Origin: Callaeas wilsoni
Lineage: Eukaryota > Chordata > Aves > Passeriformes > Callaeidae
Direction of reading: 5' to 3'
Length of the DNA stretch: 64,000 nt
Assembly (NCBI GenBank): GCA_013398955.1
Contig: VWPU01000923.1
Location: 83,722 to 147,721, forward strand
Shown here: in pieces, positions 47,781 through 59,599 of the stretch
How positions within the stretch are numbered: the stretch's first letter is position 1
Layout: every line of letters begins with the position of its first letter
Position numbers and translations under genes: made by a program
Notes under the pieces: model-generated
What the model was told of the DNA's origin: nothing
Databases searched by the model: none
What the model saw: only the letters and a program-made list of their open reading frames with translations

Positions 47781-49124
47781 TTTGAAAACCAGCAAGATCT
47801 CTAGCACACTGAAGATGACTTTTCTTGGACTGGGAAAGTCAGGAGTTACTAACTTAAGATTTTTTTCCTTTTATTTGCTTGATGTTTTAAGCAGTAAGAT
47901 CAGTTTTATGAAAATGGAACTCTGTGAAATTCTAGAAAGTACTTCAAGGCTTTGTTCAGAATTTATCTTTTAAAGGAGATTAGTAATTTCTTGCCTTCTC
48001 CCTCATTTAGTTTGTAGGAATAGATCTCACAGTAGCAAATTTTACTGCTTGGCCATCCAGTCCTCTGTACCCTGCAGGAAAAAAGCTATTTTTTTAACAA
48101 GCTGTTATAGATATTACTCTTACAATGTCTCTACGTCTGATAAGAAAGGGAAAGATGAGTGCAGGCAAGCAGCTGAACTAACTGGAAGACAGAAAAAGAG
48201 AAAGCAAAGCTCTTTTGCATTGTGGCTGTAGAGATGGCTGAGCATTTAATGTTGGGCATTAGTACTCAGCACTTAAATGTATGCTTGAACTGTAACTTCT
48301 GGTTGCTAAAAGATTTTCTGGCCAAGGAAGTGGGTGTGTGAGTGTCTGGCAAGTGTCCTTCAAACTTGTGTCACAAAAGAGAAACTATCTTCTGGCCTGT
48401 TTGAAGTTTGATTTTTTCACATACTCTTGTAGATTTTTAGCTGAAATACTGAACATATGTTTGAATTTTGTTCATCTTTTCTTTGGCTGAAAAACAGAAA
48501 AGGGTAAAATGAAAACAGTTTTTCTTTATAACAAGGGAGGATTAATTTTTCTACCTAGCGGAAAAGTATTGAGTTACGCTATTTCATATGAAAGTCAGGT
48601 CTCAGTAATGAAAGTGTTTTTTCTTTTATGTGATAAGATGGGCAGACTATAAAGCAGCTATAAAAAAAGAGAAATAGAAAATATATTGCTACAAAGAGCT
48701 ACACTGTGTGCTTTTTGTTAGGATTGTTTTGTAAAACCGACTTGCTGAAGGTAATCCACAAATAGGCTTAAAAATAAGCCTCAGAATTTTATTCTGAATA
48801 TCTCATCAACAAAAATAAGGAGAACATTATGCATATTGACGGAGACGAATCTTTGTGTCAAGTATTCACTGCAGTTTCAGAGCTGTTGCATCTTTAAATG
48901 TGTCTGCAAAACACCTTCGGACCTCTGTTTTGCTCTCTTAAGTGAAGGTTTCCCAATGGTTTCTATTCATTAACATGAAAAAGGCAATCAACCACATATA
49001 TTTAGATAACTAAAGCTACAAGGAGCATCTGTTTTCCAGACATCTCTGTGTTGTACGTGACCTGTGGTCCGGTTTGGCTGAAATCTGATAGCGTTGTATA
49101 ATTTCACATGCCATCATTAGAACA
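47781..49124. other. Unique AT-rich sequence, no recognised gene
   Basis: AT-rich DNA with frames no longer than about 63 codons. No repeat family or motif cluster stands out. Confidence 0.5.
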
Positions 49125-49580
49125 TTCCTCCGAGGGGCAAAGGAACAGGCCCAGAGCCTGGGAGCGGCATCCTTGGGTGATCTTCCCGCTCTTAAGGAAG
49201 CTCCGTGCAGAATCACATCCAGCACATATGGAACAGTGCCCTGAGGATGGGCACGCAGGCTTTGGCGGGCAGGCGTGAGCTGGCCAGCACGCTGAGCGCA
49301 CAGGAGCCCCGTAGCAGCGCTAGAGCAACGATCAGCGCGTCCCAGGGCAAGGTTTAATAGCCGTGGCTCAGTCAACCACAGCGACCGTCTTGGCACGCGG
49401 GCTTGCACAGCGGCTTGCGAGGGCACGCAGAGACATCCCCCCTTCCAGCTGCACCAGGCGTGTACGTGCAGGGAGAACAGAGACCATGTGCATGTCAGCC
49501 AGCACCGCGATGCATTAGGAGCGGATCAATAGATCTGCTGCTAGATGCTGAGCCTCCTACGTCTTCAATAAACGTGGTCT
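49125..49580. promoter_or_regulatory. CpG-rich segment (orphan CpG island candidate)
   Basis: I count about 29 CpG dinucleotides in roughly 450 bp in GC-rich DNA, bounded on both sides by AT-rich sequence almost free of CpG. A minus-strand frame (49016-49426, 136 codons) covers part of it but has no recognisable domain. An AATAAA occurs at about 49,567. It could be a promoter of an unannotated or non-coding transcript, or a CpG-rich insertion such as a solo LTR; I found no TG...CA ends or target duplication to support the latter. Confidence 0.5.
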
Positions 49581-51473
49581 GAGGTTTTGACTCAGAGTAG
49601 GTCTTATGGGGTGCTCCGGACCAAATGTCTCTGGGGCACATGTGGTTAGAAACTGTCTGATGTTAGGTTTGGGTGCTGTGGTTTTGACCCCCGCATGGGG
49701 ATGGAGCACATTTGGGGAGCACCTGGTGTGGGGCTTGAGATTTAGGTTCTCTGAAGGAAACACAGTTTGCATATACAAGCCCCATTCCTTTTACACAACA
49801 ATGAGCAGCAAGTGTGACTGACTGGGGAATTTGATTCAAAACTGCTTTAAGGGTTCAAGCCAAAATCTCAGTGTAGACACAGTCTAATTAATTTTCTAAT
49901 TATATTTGCTCACTTGTTCAACATCTCCTTCAGATCAACAAGATGTGTACAATTTATGTACAACTCAAAATCCAGTGTCATTCCACATGCTTTCTCATGA
50001 AAGAGCACGTCAGTAGTTTGAAATTGAAGAATGGGCCATAATGAGGTGGAAAAATCCAAATTTTTATTTCAATGGCTTCCTCTGGAAAGTAACATGAGTT
50101 GTATCAATATGAATTTTACTTACATTGTAATGCTGCATAAGTAATGGATTTAAACTCCAGGGAAACAACTCAAGCTATCAGAAGTCCTGAAATTGTGGCT
50201 ACCACTGCAACATGATTGTTTACACAAACTTAAGAGTTATGTTATGTTTTTGTGAATTTTTCCATGTGGTATATAAAGGAGTTTGGACAAGGAAAGTGAT
50301 TTGAATGCAAAACCTACTCAAGCTTCTTGAATGCTTAGCAGCCTCTACCCTTACAAACTTGCGAAAAATGCAACAGCATAAGACTTAAAAGTATATGTTT
50401 TAATTGAAACCATAATTTCTAATCAACACTGAGAGTTACACGTAGTATGAAAGGAATGCAAATTATATCCACTGACATTGATACAAGAAAGAATCAACTA
50501 GAAGACAAGTTTCAAGCTAATCCTTTTATCTGTGATTCAAATCAAATCCAAGTCAGTAATGTCTGAAAGCTGTTGTCACTGGAGTGACCGTTCCCTGATA
50601 AAGGTGATGTCAGGCTGATTTCCCTGAAGACTGATGCGTGTATCGCAAAATTTCAACCCACTTTCACCTAACAAGTGGCTCAGGTATCTGGACAGTAAGA
50701 AGGTGGAGGAGCATAGAGGCAGGAAATGCCTTCTTATCTTGCTGATGCTTTCATTTGAGGTGTGGGCAGAATGGTGAGACAACATACGCAAACCTGCAGT
50801 ACCGAAATACTCGGCATTGCACCTTCTCTCTGAGTTAAGGTCTCACGGCTCTCCCAATCTCTCACCTTTCATAGCTATGCCATTCCTTCTGTAAAACAAA
50901 TAAATTATTTATTTGCATACAGGTTGCATGAAAATTGAAGAACAGAGTAATATTTTAAAGCAGTTTACCAATTTTAAGTACTATCCAGTGAAGTTCAAGG
51001 GTAGTAGTTGTAAATATTATTCATAAATTTCAACATAAAAAGCATGCCTGTAAGAGTAACTTAGATCTTACCTTCCATGCAAATCTTCCAATGAAGACTT
51101 TAAAAAAATAGGAAAAAAAGGGGAAAAAGTCCATGTAACATTACAATAAAATAAATTCCTAATTTTTGCCTCATATTTTATTAATCAGGAGTACTTTTAT
51201 GAGCTATCACGATGCAATTCTAGGTTTACATCCTAATACATGAGGATAAAAGTCTTTAACCCATGCCGTCTACATGTTTGGTGCCAGAATTATTATGTTG
51301 AAGTCACCACTCCAGATGAGAGAAATCTAATGTGTTACCAACCAAACAAATATAAATGGGAAAGATTTTTTTTAAAAAGTGCCATAAATAATCTTCTCTA
51401 GCAATAGTGAAAGTATTTTGAAGCAACAGTTCATTTCTTACTCAGAAAGCTGGAGGCTGCAAAGGTCTCCTAG

Positions 51474-51487
51474 ATTACCATAGTAAC
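51474..51487 (+). promoter_or_regulatory. RFX X-box-like motif
   Basis: ATTACCATAGTAAC fits RYYNYY-N(2)-RRNRAC and differs from the palindrome GTTACCATGGTAAC at two positions. It lies in AT-rich unique DNA with no ORF or CpG island nearby, so a distal element is the most one could infer. Confidence 0.25.
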
Positions 51488-52074
51488 TAAAAGAATAATT
51501 TAAATCTGCCTTTTAAAGGATTGTAAATAATGCAAGTGTAATATCAGTTGCTGCTCATTGCCTTTTCATATGCTTCAGAAGACAATTTGAAGAAGACTGT
51601 GGTATCACAATTCCTCTTGCAAGGAATTCGAGCATAATAAAATGTTGTATCCCTTTCTCTGTTGGTTTTTTTCCAGGATCTATCTCATGAGAAATGAGAG
51701 CTTGTACAACAGGCTTCATTTACACGTCTCTTTGGGAACCTGAAATGGTTGTAGACATCCACGTCTCTTTGTCCAAAAAACCATCATCCTAAAGGACTGA
51801 GAATATGAATCAGACTCTGTCTCTATGTGTGTATGTACCGAATGTTGAAGGATCTTCTGGAGGCATTACAGTGCTAGTACACAGCTGCAAACTGCATGTA
51901 AGGGTCTTCTGCATTATCTGCAAGAGTGGGAACACACAGCTATATGGGTGCTGCTTTCCATACTATTAAAATTATTACCAGAGAAAATATTTTAGGTGGG
52001 GATTTAAATACACGGATGAAATGGCACTGATGATCTTGCTACAGACTGCCATAAGAAAAAAGGGGCACAAAATT

Positions 52075-52742
52075 CTAATCTTGAGGGCTGGAATGAAAAA
52101 TATAGCAGGCAAAGAAATTTCTGAAGAACCACAAAGATAACCTTTTTTGTGATGTAGAAAGTAGATACTTTTGACTCCCTTTGGCTGCAATCAGATGGTT
52201 CTGTATCTCCTGGGTCAACTTCTCATTGTCACGGTAATTATGATAGGAATGAGAAAAATGCCTTCTGAAAGCAAGCTGCAAATTATTAGCAAATTGAGTA
52301 AAATGTGCTTAGAAATCATTTTTTTTTAGCAAACAACCTATACACATTTTTGTCTCATCTAACTACAGGGTTGGCCCTCTTCAGATACAGGCAAGGGACA
52401 AATTCAGTATATATCCTTAAGACAGCACAGCATGTATGGGGATCTGGACAAAACTGTTTTCCTTCCAGAGCCTCTGTTACTCACATTCATCTTTCCCCTG
52501 AAGAATACATGGTTTCTCAAACCCATCATTGTATCCACGCACTCTGGCTCTGGCTTAGTATATGGCTTGTTATCTTCTTTGCAGGGCCTAGAAATAAAGT
52601 CTTCCTTTTGCTTAGACGTCTCTTGAGCCCAGGCAGCCTGATGCACTGCGAATATATACCTGTGCTGCATGTGCCAAAGCTGTTTGGCCATAATCCAGGC
52701 AGATTTTATGTCTTGTCCTAAGGGGAAATGTGCCATTGCCAC
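52075..52742 (-). pseudogene. Possible remnant coding region, two minus-strand frames
   Basis: Two frames on the minus strand, 52742-52404 (112 codons) and 52281-52075 (68 codons), have unusually protein-like composition: charged, few low-complexity runs. Segments such as KSAWIMAKQLWHMQHRY and NEKLTQEIQNHLIAAKG illustrate this. They are separated by about 120 bases with several stops. I do not recognise the protein. A plus-strand frame (52305-52721, 138 codons) covers the same DNA, so strand choice is a judgement on composition. It could be a decayed retrocopy, an old transposon fragment or chance. Confidence 0.17.
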
Positions 52743-54876
52743 CTTTTCTTTCTGACATGTGAGACACCATCTCAGGAAACCTATAGCTAAGGTAGTAAAC
52801 CAGTAATATTTACCACTAATATTTGCTGTATTTATTGCAGGCTCATGGGGAGCAAGTAGGAAAATCCATTAGAATAGAGATATGCATCCTCATCAAAAGA
52901 CAGGGGAAAAAACTATGGTGTGACAGGCAATGTCTTCATGTATATTCAATACAAAGAATAAAGTTATGTGCAGATTATTAAGGCATGAGTCTTTGTATTG
53001 CAGTATTGGTAGGAAGTGTGTACAAACTCTATGATGGTTCAGGCAGGGAATGCGTAAAAGAAATCAGATGGTATAGGATTGGTATTAGTCCTTATTAAAA
53101 TAGACAAGACCCATGCAGGTGGGCATAGAAGACTTAGAAGAGAATACATATAGTTCTAATCAATAACAAAACAGGAGGATTTATTTTTATGTAATTTCTG
53201 ACCTCATAGCATTCTCTTAAATGAATATAATCCTTAGCCTACTAAACTTTAGTCTAACATTATGTTGAATTCATAGCATTTGCTTTGCACTTTGAGGAGG
53301 CAAAGTGCTATGAAGTATTGGTCACGCAGCAAAAAGATGGCATAGAGTATTTAAAAAGACTCTGGTAGTTTTCCTTGGAAGTAAAAAAATATCGGTCTCC
53401 CAGCTTTTGTTTTTGGATGAAGAGAAATGAGAAAATGAAGCCCAAAACTCAGATTTCCACCTAGTTAGTAATTACATATAATCCACAGTTTTCCAAATTT
53501 ATTAGAAAGATCAGTAACAGAAATAGTTCTGTAACAACCCCCGCAATTTATACACAGTGCATTCTTTTATGATCCAGTGATTTCATATCCATTTTGCCTG
53601 ACTCATTTTTCCTGTGGTGCCACTCTTTGTATTATCGTTCCACTGGATTGAATTTGCTTTGGGGAGAACTCAAGCACCACAGCAATGGAGCATTTATTAA
53701 TGGAAGGTAAACCAAGACAATAAGAAGGGCTAAGTTCTGATGACCTTTGTTATTACCTAGGAATTCACATGGTTGCAATTTTTATCTGCAGATGGATTTG
53801 CAATCCAGTTTTAAATCCAATGAGAACTTACAGAAATATTCTTATATAATTTCAACCTAGCTCCCTTAAGATATGTTGCTCTAAAGAATAAACATCCCTT
53901 TAAAGGTGGGTGATTTATCCATAAGATTAAGTCAAACGAATTTATATTGTATATTTATATAGTATCTAAGATAATTTAGCCTAGCATCACAAACCACAGC
54001 TGAACTCCCCCTGGTGAAGTACTATGTTTCCATAATGCTTCCAAGAGAAACAAGTTTCACAGCTGCATTTTTTAAAGTTGGTTTTGTTGGTTTCGGTTTT
54101 TTTCCCAATAAGGCTCTATTTAAGATATTAGCATAAACAAGATTCTAACCTGGGTAAGCAGAGGACTTTCACTGTTAAGTTCTTTTGCATTATGTTGGTT
54201 AAAAATGAATAGGACACTCAAGAAACCATATGAGAGAAGAGCCAAAGATAAAATGCTCTTCAGATTTGTAAAACAAAGTAGAGAAGGACAATTAAGTGTC
54301 AAGGCATACATTCAACATACCTTAGGCACTGTTTGTACCCTACATGCTGTGAATTTGGTCCAGATTAGCCAAATCACAATTAGAAATAGGATGCTGTCAA
54401 ATTAGATTTTTATTCCATATGTAACATTAGCACAAGATGTGAAATCAAGTACAAGATTTCCCTGTTTACTGACAGATACTCTGTAAGTTAACCCACAGAT
54501 GCATTGCTTCTTCACAGTGCAGTATTGAATTCATCCACATGAAAGCATTTATATGAATTGTACATTAGTGGTGAATTATGTAGATGTGAAAGCATGTATC
54601 ACTTTCCCATCTGCTGCTTCACTTTTTATTGCTCTATTGATTTGGAAATAAAAACTCTTCTGGTATTGCTCAAATAGGTTGCTTAGTTCCAGTCCCATGT
54701 TGTGCCAGGGTCACCCAAAATGATTGTTTCATCTGCAGCTCCTGACTGGTCGCTACAAGCCTTTTCTCTCTGATTGCAGATAGATTTCTAATACCCAGTT
54801 CAGATGGTAATTGGAACTGGGGCACTCAGAATCACTTGACTGTGAGTCTGCTTCGTTACAGTTGGGGAAATTCTGC

Positions 54877-54905
54877 TTTATTTTATTTTACTTTATTTTA
54901 TTTTA
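54877..54905 (+). repeat. (TTTTA)n simple repeat
   Basis: Five to six near-perfect pentamer units, interrupted once by a C (ACTTTA at 54,890). Confidence 0.9.
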
Positions 54906-55009
54906 ATGGATTAAAACATTTAAATGGGTTAGCTGCCTCTTGTTTTCAACAGTCATTTTTCATGTCAGAATTTGCATTACTTACTTCATTAAGTCAGGTC
55001 ATGAGGTTA

Positions 55010-56372
55010 TGCAGGGCAGAAAATTAGAAGACCTAGAGCCCAACTAGAACTTAATCTGGTTACTGCCATAAAAGATAATAAAAAATGTTTCTATAAATGC
55101 ATTAGCAACAAAAGGAGGGCTAAGGAGAATCTCCATTCTTTATTGGATGCGAAGGGAAACATAGTGACTAAGGATGAGGAAAAGCCTGAGGTACTTAATG
55201 CCTTCTTTGCCTCAGTCTTCAGCAGTAAGACCAGTTGTTGTCCAGGCACCCAGGCCTCTGAACTAGAAGATGGGGAGCAGAGTGAAGCCCCCATAATCCA
55301 AGGGAAAATGGTCAGTGACATGCTATACCACTTAGAGACACACAAGTCTATGGGCCGCAATGGGATGCATCCCAGGGCATTGAGGGAATTGGCAGAAGTG
55401 TTCACTGAGCCACTTCCCATCCTGTATCGTCAGTCCTGGCTAACTGGAGCGGCCTCAGCTGACTGCAGGCTACCCAGTGTGACACCCAGCTGTAAGAAGG
55501 GTTGGAAGGAGGGGCCAGGAAACTACAGACCTGTCGGTATGACCCAGATATTGGGGAAGGTCATGGTGCAGAACATCCTGAGCGCCATGTGCTGCGTGCG
55601 CCACATGCGGGGCAGCCAAGGGATCAGGCCCAGCCAGCACTGCTTCGTGAAGGGTAGGTCCTCCTTGACCAGCCTGATCCTATTCTATGACAAGGTGATC
55701 CGACTAGTGGAAAAGAGAAAGGTTGTGGATGTTGTTTGCCTGTGCTCTAGTACAGCCTTTGACACTGCTTTCCACAGCACTCTCCTGGAAAAACAGCTGC
55801 TCATGGCTTGGACAGGTGCAGTGATTGTCTCTCCGTACTCGGCACTGGTGAGGCCACCCCTCCAATTCTGTGTTCAGTTCTGGGCCCCTCACTACAAAAA
55901 AGACACTGAGGTGCTGGGTCGTGTCCAGAGAAGGGCAATGAAGCTGGTGAAGGGTCTGGAGCACAAGTCCTGTGAGGGGCAGCTGAGGGAGCTGGGGTTC
56001 TTCAGCTGGAGAGAAGGAGGCTCAGAGGAGACCTTATCACTCTCTACAACTGCCTGAAAGGAGGGTGTAGCCAGGTTGGGATCGGTCTCTTCTCCCAGGC
56101 AACCAGCGACAGGACAAGACAAAATGGCCTCCAGGCATGCCAGGAGAGGTTTACGTTGGATATTAAGAAAAATCCCTTCATGGAAAGGATTGTCAAGTAT
56201 TGGAACCAACTGTTCATAGGAATGGGTGAGTCACCATTCCTGAAGGTATTTAAAAGACTGTAGATGTGACACTTAGGTACATGCTTTATTGGTGGACTCA
56301 GAAGCTTTGGGTTAACAGGTGGACTTGAGGGTCTTTAAGGTCTCCTTGAAACCTAAATGATTCTATGATTAT
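55010..56372 (+). mobile_element. CR1 LINE, longest copy, internally deleted ORF2
   Basis: This 1.36-kb copy starts in the middle of CR1 ORF2 and runs to the terminal repeat (AAATGATTCTATGATT, 56,355-56,370). One frame is open from about 55,047 to 56,057. It covers the linker before RT ([31 protein letters not shown]), RT motif 1-2 (GNYRPVGMT), the [16 protein letters not shown] block and motif A. The frame then jumps near 55,814-55,822 straight to the C-terminal [12 protein letters not shown] and [12 protein letters not shown]. The rest of the RT palm, with the catalytic YADD-type box, is missing. At motif A, where the family has YLDFSKAFD, this copy has CLCSSTAFD, so the first catalytic Asp is also lost. 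A frameshift near 56,015 precedes the tail. It cannot retrotranspose. Confidence 0.97.
55047..56057 (+). pseudogene. CR1 ORF2 remnant, open but lacking RT catalytic core
   Basis: About 336 codons without a stop, from the GAA at 55,047 to TGA 56,055-56,057. An intact ORF2 would encode endonuclease plus reverse transcriptase of roughly 900 or more residues. Here the endonuclease is lost by 5' truncation and the RT motifs from just after A to beyond E by deletion. The deletion preserved the frame, so the open length reflects chance or short age, not function. A short GTGCA/GGCA match at the junction suggests microhomology-mediated loss. Near its end the frame drifts out of register (LSLSTTA) relative to the family. 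Confidence 0.9.
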
Positions 56373-57640
56373 GTTGGTTTTGTACCTTTTTGCTTCCAGA
56401 AATTCCCACCTGTTTTTTTTACGCCATAACTGAAGCTCAGGTAGCTTGGAGGGCACCTATGCTTGTCAATGCATTGCATGTAGAAGGAAATTAATTATTC
56501 AGACTTATTCATTTGCAGAAGTACTGTATAGGTATGAAATTCTGACATAACTCCTGTGAAGTTGTGCCAGTAGCTCTAGGGATCTGTTAAGTATTCATTG
56601 AGCATGTCCCTATAAGAGTCATTTGCACATTTTAAAAAATTGCTATCGTTTATAAGGCACTGGATATCTGGATTCATTCTCTAGTTCAAATGATAAACTA
56701 TAAAAATATTTCCATATTTTTCCTGAATAATTTTGAAATCAATGTTCTTAAACAGCTATCATTCTTAGATATTTAACAGGAGAAATGCTGAAAATGTATA
56801 CTAAATTGCAGAATAAATCTCTATTCCAGAAAAAACCCCCAAACCTACAAAAAACCCCAGAAAACAAACGTGTTCTTAAATTCATCTCTATTCAGCAAAC
56901 CATTTAAACATACCAAGGCTCCACTGGAACTTCAAGACATACTTAAGTGGTCTGAGAAACAGTGATAAACTTAAATAAATCCTTAAAGTTAAGTGCTTTG
57001 TTGAAACAGAATTCAGTGTTGCAATTCCCACCCTGTAAATTATTAAATAGAAGTAGGTGAAACTGTAAAGCATGAACTTTAGCAACCTTTCTAATGGGTC
57101 TAAGAAAACTTCTCTGGCAAGGACTAACAATATTTAAAAATATGTGAGCTGTCATTTTACAGAGTTACATGGTTTGGTTACATTTAGGTACAAAAATGGT
57201 ATTTTAAAAAGGCATGTGGTGAAACAGATACACAATGAAGTTTTGTGTAAAAATAAAAAGAATGCTATACTAAAAATATAACTTCTTCAGCAGACAACCT
57301 TCAGCACTAACTTCTGCCCTGTTTTATATAATGTCACGGCCATGGGACTAAGTCTGATCTCTTGATGCTATGAGTTTAGGTGAGTATGGCCTGGGTGTAA
57401 GTCCTATTTTAATGCATGCCTGGTAGGATTATAGCTGTTGTCTCTACTGGCTTTAAAAAGCTATAGAGTAAGACACACCTGAAATATGTTCTGCTATATA
57501 AGAGTAGACAAAACATTTGGATCTTACCAAATGACAATATGTTTTATGCTAAAGCTTATGATCTATATATAAAGCATCAAGATGGAAAATAAATACAATT
57601 GGTTAATTCTAACCAGGGAATGTTTGCTGGATAGATTGAA

Positions 57641-57653
57641 GGGGGGGGGGGGG
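57641..57653 (+). repeat. Poly(G) run, 13 bases
   Basis: Thirteen uninterrupted G, followed by TGTAG. Such runs are rare in AT-rich vertebrate DNA and are hotspots for length change. Confidence 0.97.
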
Positions 57654-57734
57654 TGTAGAAAAAGGTGTTGAACTTCAGGGAGAAGGATTGTTTTCTTTTT
57701 AAAGCTTCTTAATGCAGTATGCCTCCTCCCAAAG

Positions 57735-58160
57735 GGAATGACTCATTATAAGACCTTCTCTTGACAAAGAATAGTTAATTGTCACTCTAAAAATTACCCT
57801 GTTGTTTATGTATTTCTCATTAGAATCTGATTACACTCCATTTGCCTAAACAGGCAATGGTAGCACTAATATTCATCTGTGAAACTCCAGAAGAGCTAAT
57901 TACCCAAAGCTTAGACTAATTGTCAGCATAAAGGACAGAGAACACGGCTTTAAGGTAGAAAGCGTTAAGAGAAACTGCCAGTCGTTCAGAGATCGCCACT
58001 TGGATATGTAGATCGACAGGATTTTATTAGCATGTAAAGCTTTTACTGGGCAGAAAGCCACCCCGGTTAAAAAATTAAATGAGGAAATGAGACAATAGAA
58101 AATCAATTTGTAAAGACTCAGGTGGGGAAACAAAGTAATTAATGACAGGGATTAAAAGTA
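57735..58160. promoter_or_regulatory. Candidate developmental enhancer, homeodomain/TALE motif cluster
   Basis: Dense spaced cores in repeat-free DNA: AP-1 TGACTCA at 57,739-57,745, GTTAATT at 57,774, a FOX-like TTGTTTATG at 57,802, TAATTA at 57,897-57,902, TAATTG overlapping TGTCAG (MEIS core, reversed) at 57,917-57,926, and TAATTA immediately followed by TGACAG at 58,136-58,148, a HOX-MEIS type composite. The non-repetitive composition around the cores fits a conserved non-coding element. This is inference from motif grammar; no target gene can be named. Confidence 0.33.
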
Positions 58161-58799
58161 ACAAGAAAAGAAAAAGTTACTTGCTGGAATAGTAGCAGGC
58201 AATCGGATTAAATGCAGTAAAAGGGCACTTTACATAAATATTAGGAGGAAAAGCAAGGAAGAATTTTACCTCAAGTACCCATGAAATACGGTAGGTAAAC
58301 AGTATGACAGATTTCTGGTATTTGGAACAAAGGGATTATGTATCCATGTGAGAAATAGCGAGAAAAATTCACCTGCAAGAAAGCAAGCAGGTCAGGTTGT
58401 GCTCAAATCAAACTTCAGTCCTAACAGAGTTAGACAAAAACCTGTCTTCAGCTGCTAATAAGGCATTTTCCTAGGTCATGGGTAATTCCAGAAGAGTATT
58501 GTCAAAGTTGCATCAGTTTTGAAAAGCTTGAAAGGACTTGTTGAATAACTAATGATATTATTCTTAACCATAGCAAAGAGATTGCTAATTTTGGATCTTA
58601 TTAGCAAAAATTAGAGGTTAAAATACAATTAAGATCTGTCAACACAGCATCGAAGAAAGTAGTTACTATAGTTCTTTTGCTGCGGAGTGTATGTCTGTGT
58701 TTTGTCCTTTGTTTTGAAAACTGTTGGATTCCAAGTGCTACAGACAACTGTGTTCACATGACAGCCATTGATTCCTTCAAAGCTTCCCAGTCAATACAG

Positions 58800-58935
58800 C
58801 ATTAACGCTTTGATTTAAAAGAGCTTCCATTATACGAAATTAACATTACGCGGATTAAAAACTGACTCGCTGTTTGATCTCCAGATGTTATTGTTAATGA
58901 AAAGACATAAACAAAAGAAGTTATTGTAATGATTT
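58800..58935. promoter_or_regulatory. Candidate regulatory stretch (TCF/LEF and bicoid-type cores)
   Basis: CTTTGAT at 58,808-58,814 is a TCF/LEF core, GGATTA at 58,852-58,857 is the OTX/bicoid-type site, and GTTATTGTTAATGAAAAG near 58,886 holds SOX-like and homeodomain cores. The stretch is short and free of recognised repeats. Motif evidence only. Confidence 0.2.
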
Positions 58936-59455
58936 TTTCCCCCAGAAACTTATTTTTGTGCTTAATACTTTTATCAATGATCTGGACAATATGAAACATT
59001 ATTGCAAATTTTGCAGATGTTAGTAAATACTGAAGAGCATGTACTGCTTTTGCCAGTGGGTCTGAATCATCTCATTGAGAGACACAACCCAACTAAAAAT
59101 TCAGATTAAAAAGGCCAAATACAACGAATTATGCAAGGGATCTGGCAACATTAGCTCTAAGTATAGAATAGGAAACTCGGGATCAGAAAACTCCACGATG
59201 TTACGTATATAGAAGTAAACTGCACAGGGCAAGAGTACAGGCTCAGCACTGGCACTTTGCTTTGGTCCGTACTGTTGAATAACTACCTAACACATGGTAT
59301 CATTGCATGACACACTTTCCAACAACACTGAGCATGCAAACTCACACCACCGTGTTCTAGGATCAGGGAATAACTGTGCACACTAGGCAGAACAAATGTG
59401 GCCAGCTTTAAGGGGCATAGAAGAAAGTTTAGCCATGTGCCTGCAACACAAAGTG

Positions 59456-59479
59456 TCACTTGACCACAGGGTCAAGTGA
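59456..59479. repeat. Perfect 10-bp inverted repeat with NKX2-like cores
   Basis: TCACTTGACC, spacer ACAG, then GGTCAAGTGA, with all ten positions complementary. Each arm contains TCAAGTG, the core bound by NKX2-class homeodomain proteins, placed head to head. As RNA it would form a stable 10-bp stem with a 4-base loop. It lies in unique DNA 140 bp before the possible pseudogene. Confidence 0.9.
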
Positions 59480-59599
59480 GCAGAGTCATGGTCAGAGAAG
59501 AGTCATATGTAGGTAGTATGGGGATGTCCCTCTGCAGTCCTGCTGCAGGACATGAGCACTGTATTGCCCTGAGTGTGTTCATCACATTTACAGCTCTTC

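Larger units (their letters stand above)
49581..55009. other. Unique sequence, no confirmed gene
   Basis: AT-rich 5.4 kb with an X-box-like motif at 51,474, two protein-like minus-strand frames at 52,075-52,742 (listed separately) and a TTTTA repeat at 54,877. A weak match to a tRNA B-box (GGTTCAAGCC, 49,852) has no A-box upstream. Confidence 0.5.
56373..59599. other. Unique AT-rich sequence with candidate regulatory stretches
   Basis: No repeat family recognised after the CR1 end. Contains a G13 run at 57,641, the motif-dense stretch 57,735-58,160, a second stretch at 58,800-58,935 and the inverted repeat at 59,456. Frames are short and unremarkable. Confidence 0.5.

Noticed and set aside
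49852..49861. tRNA B-box-like GGTTCAAGCC
   Set aside because: No A-box at the proper distance upstream and no cloverleaf-forming flanks.
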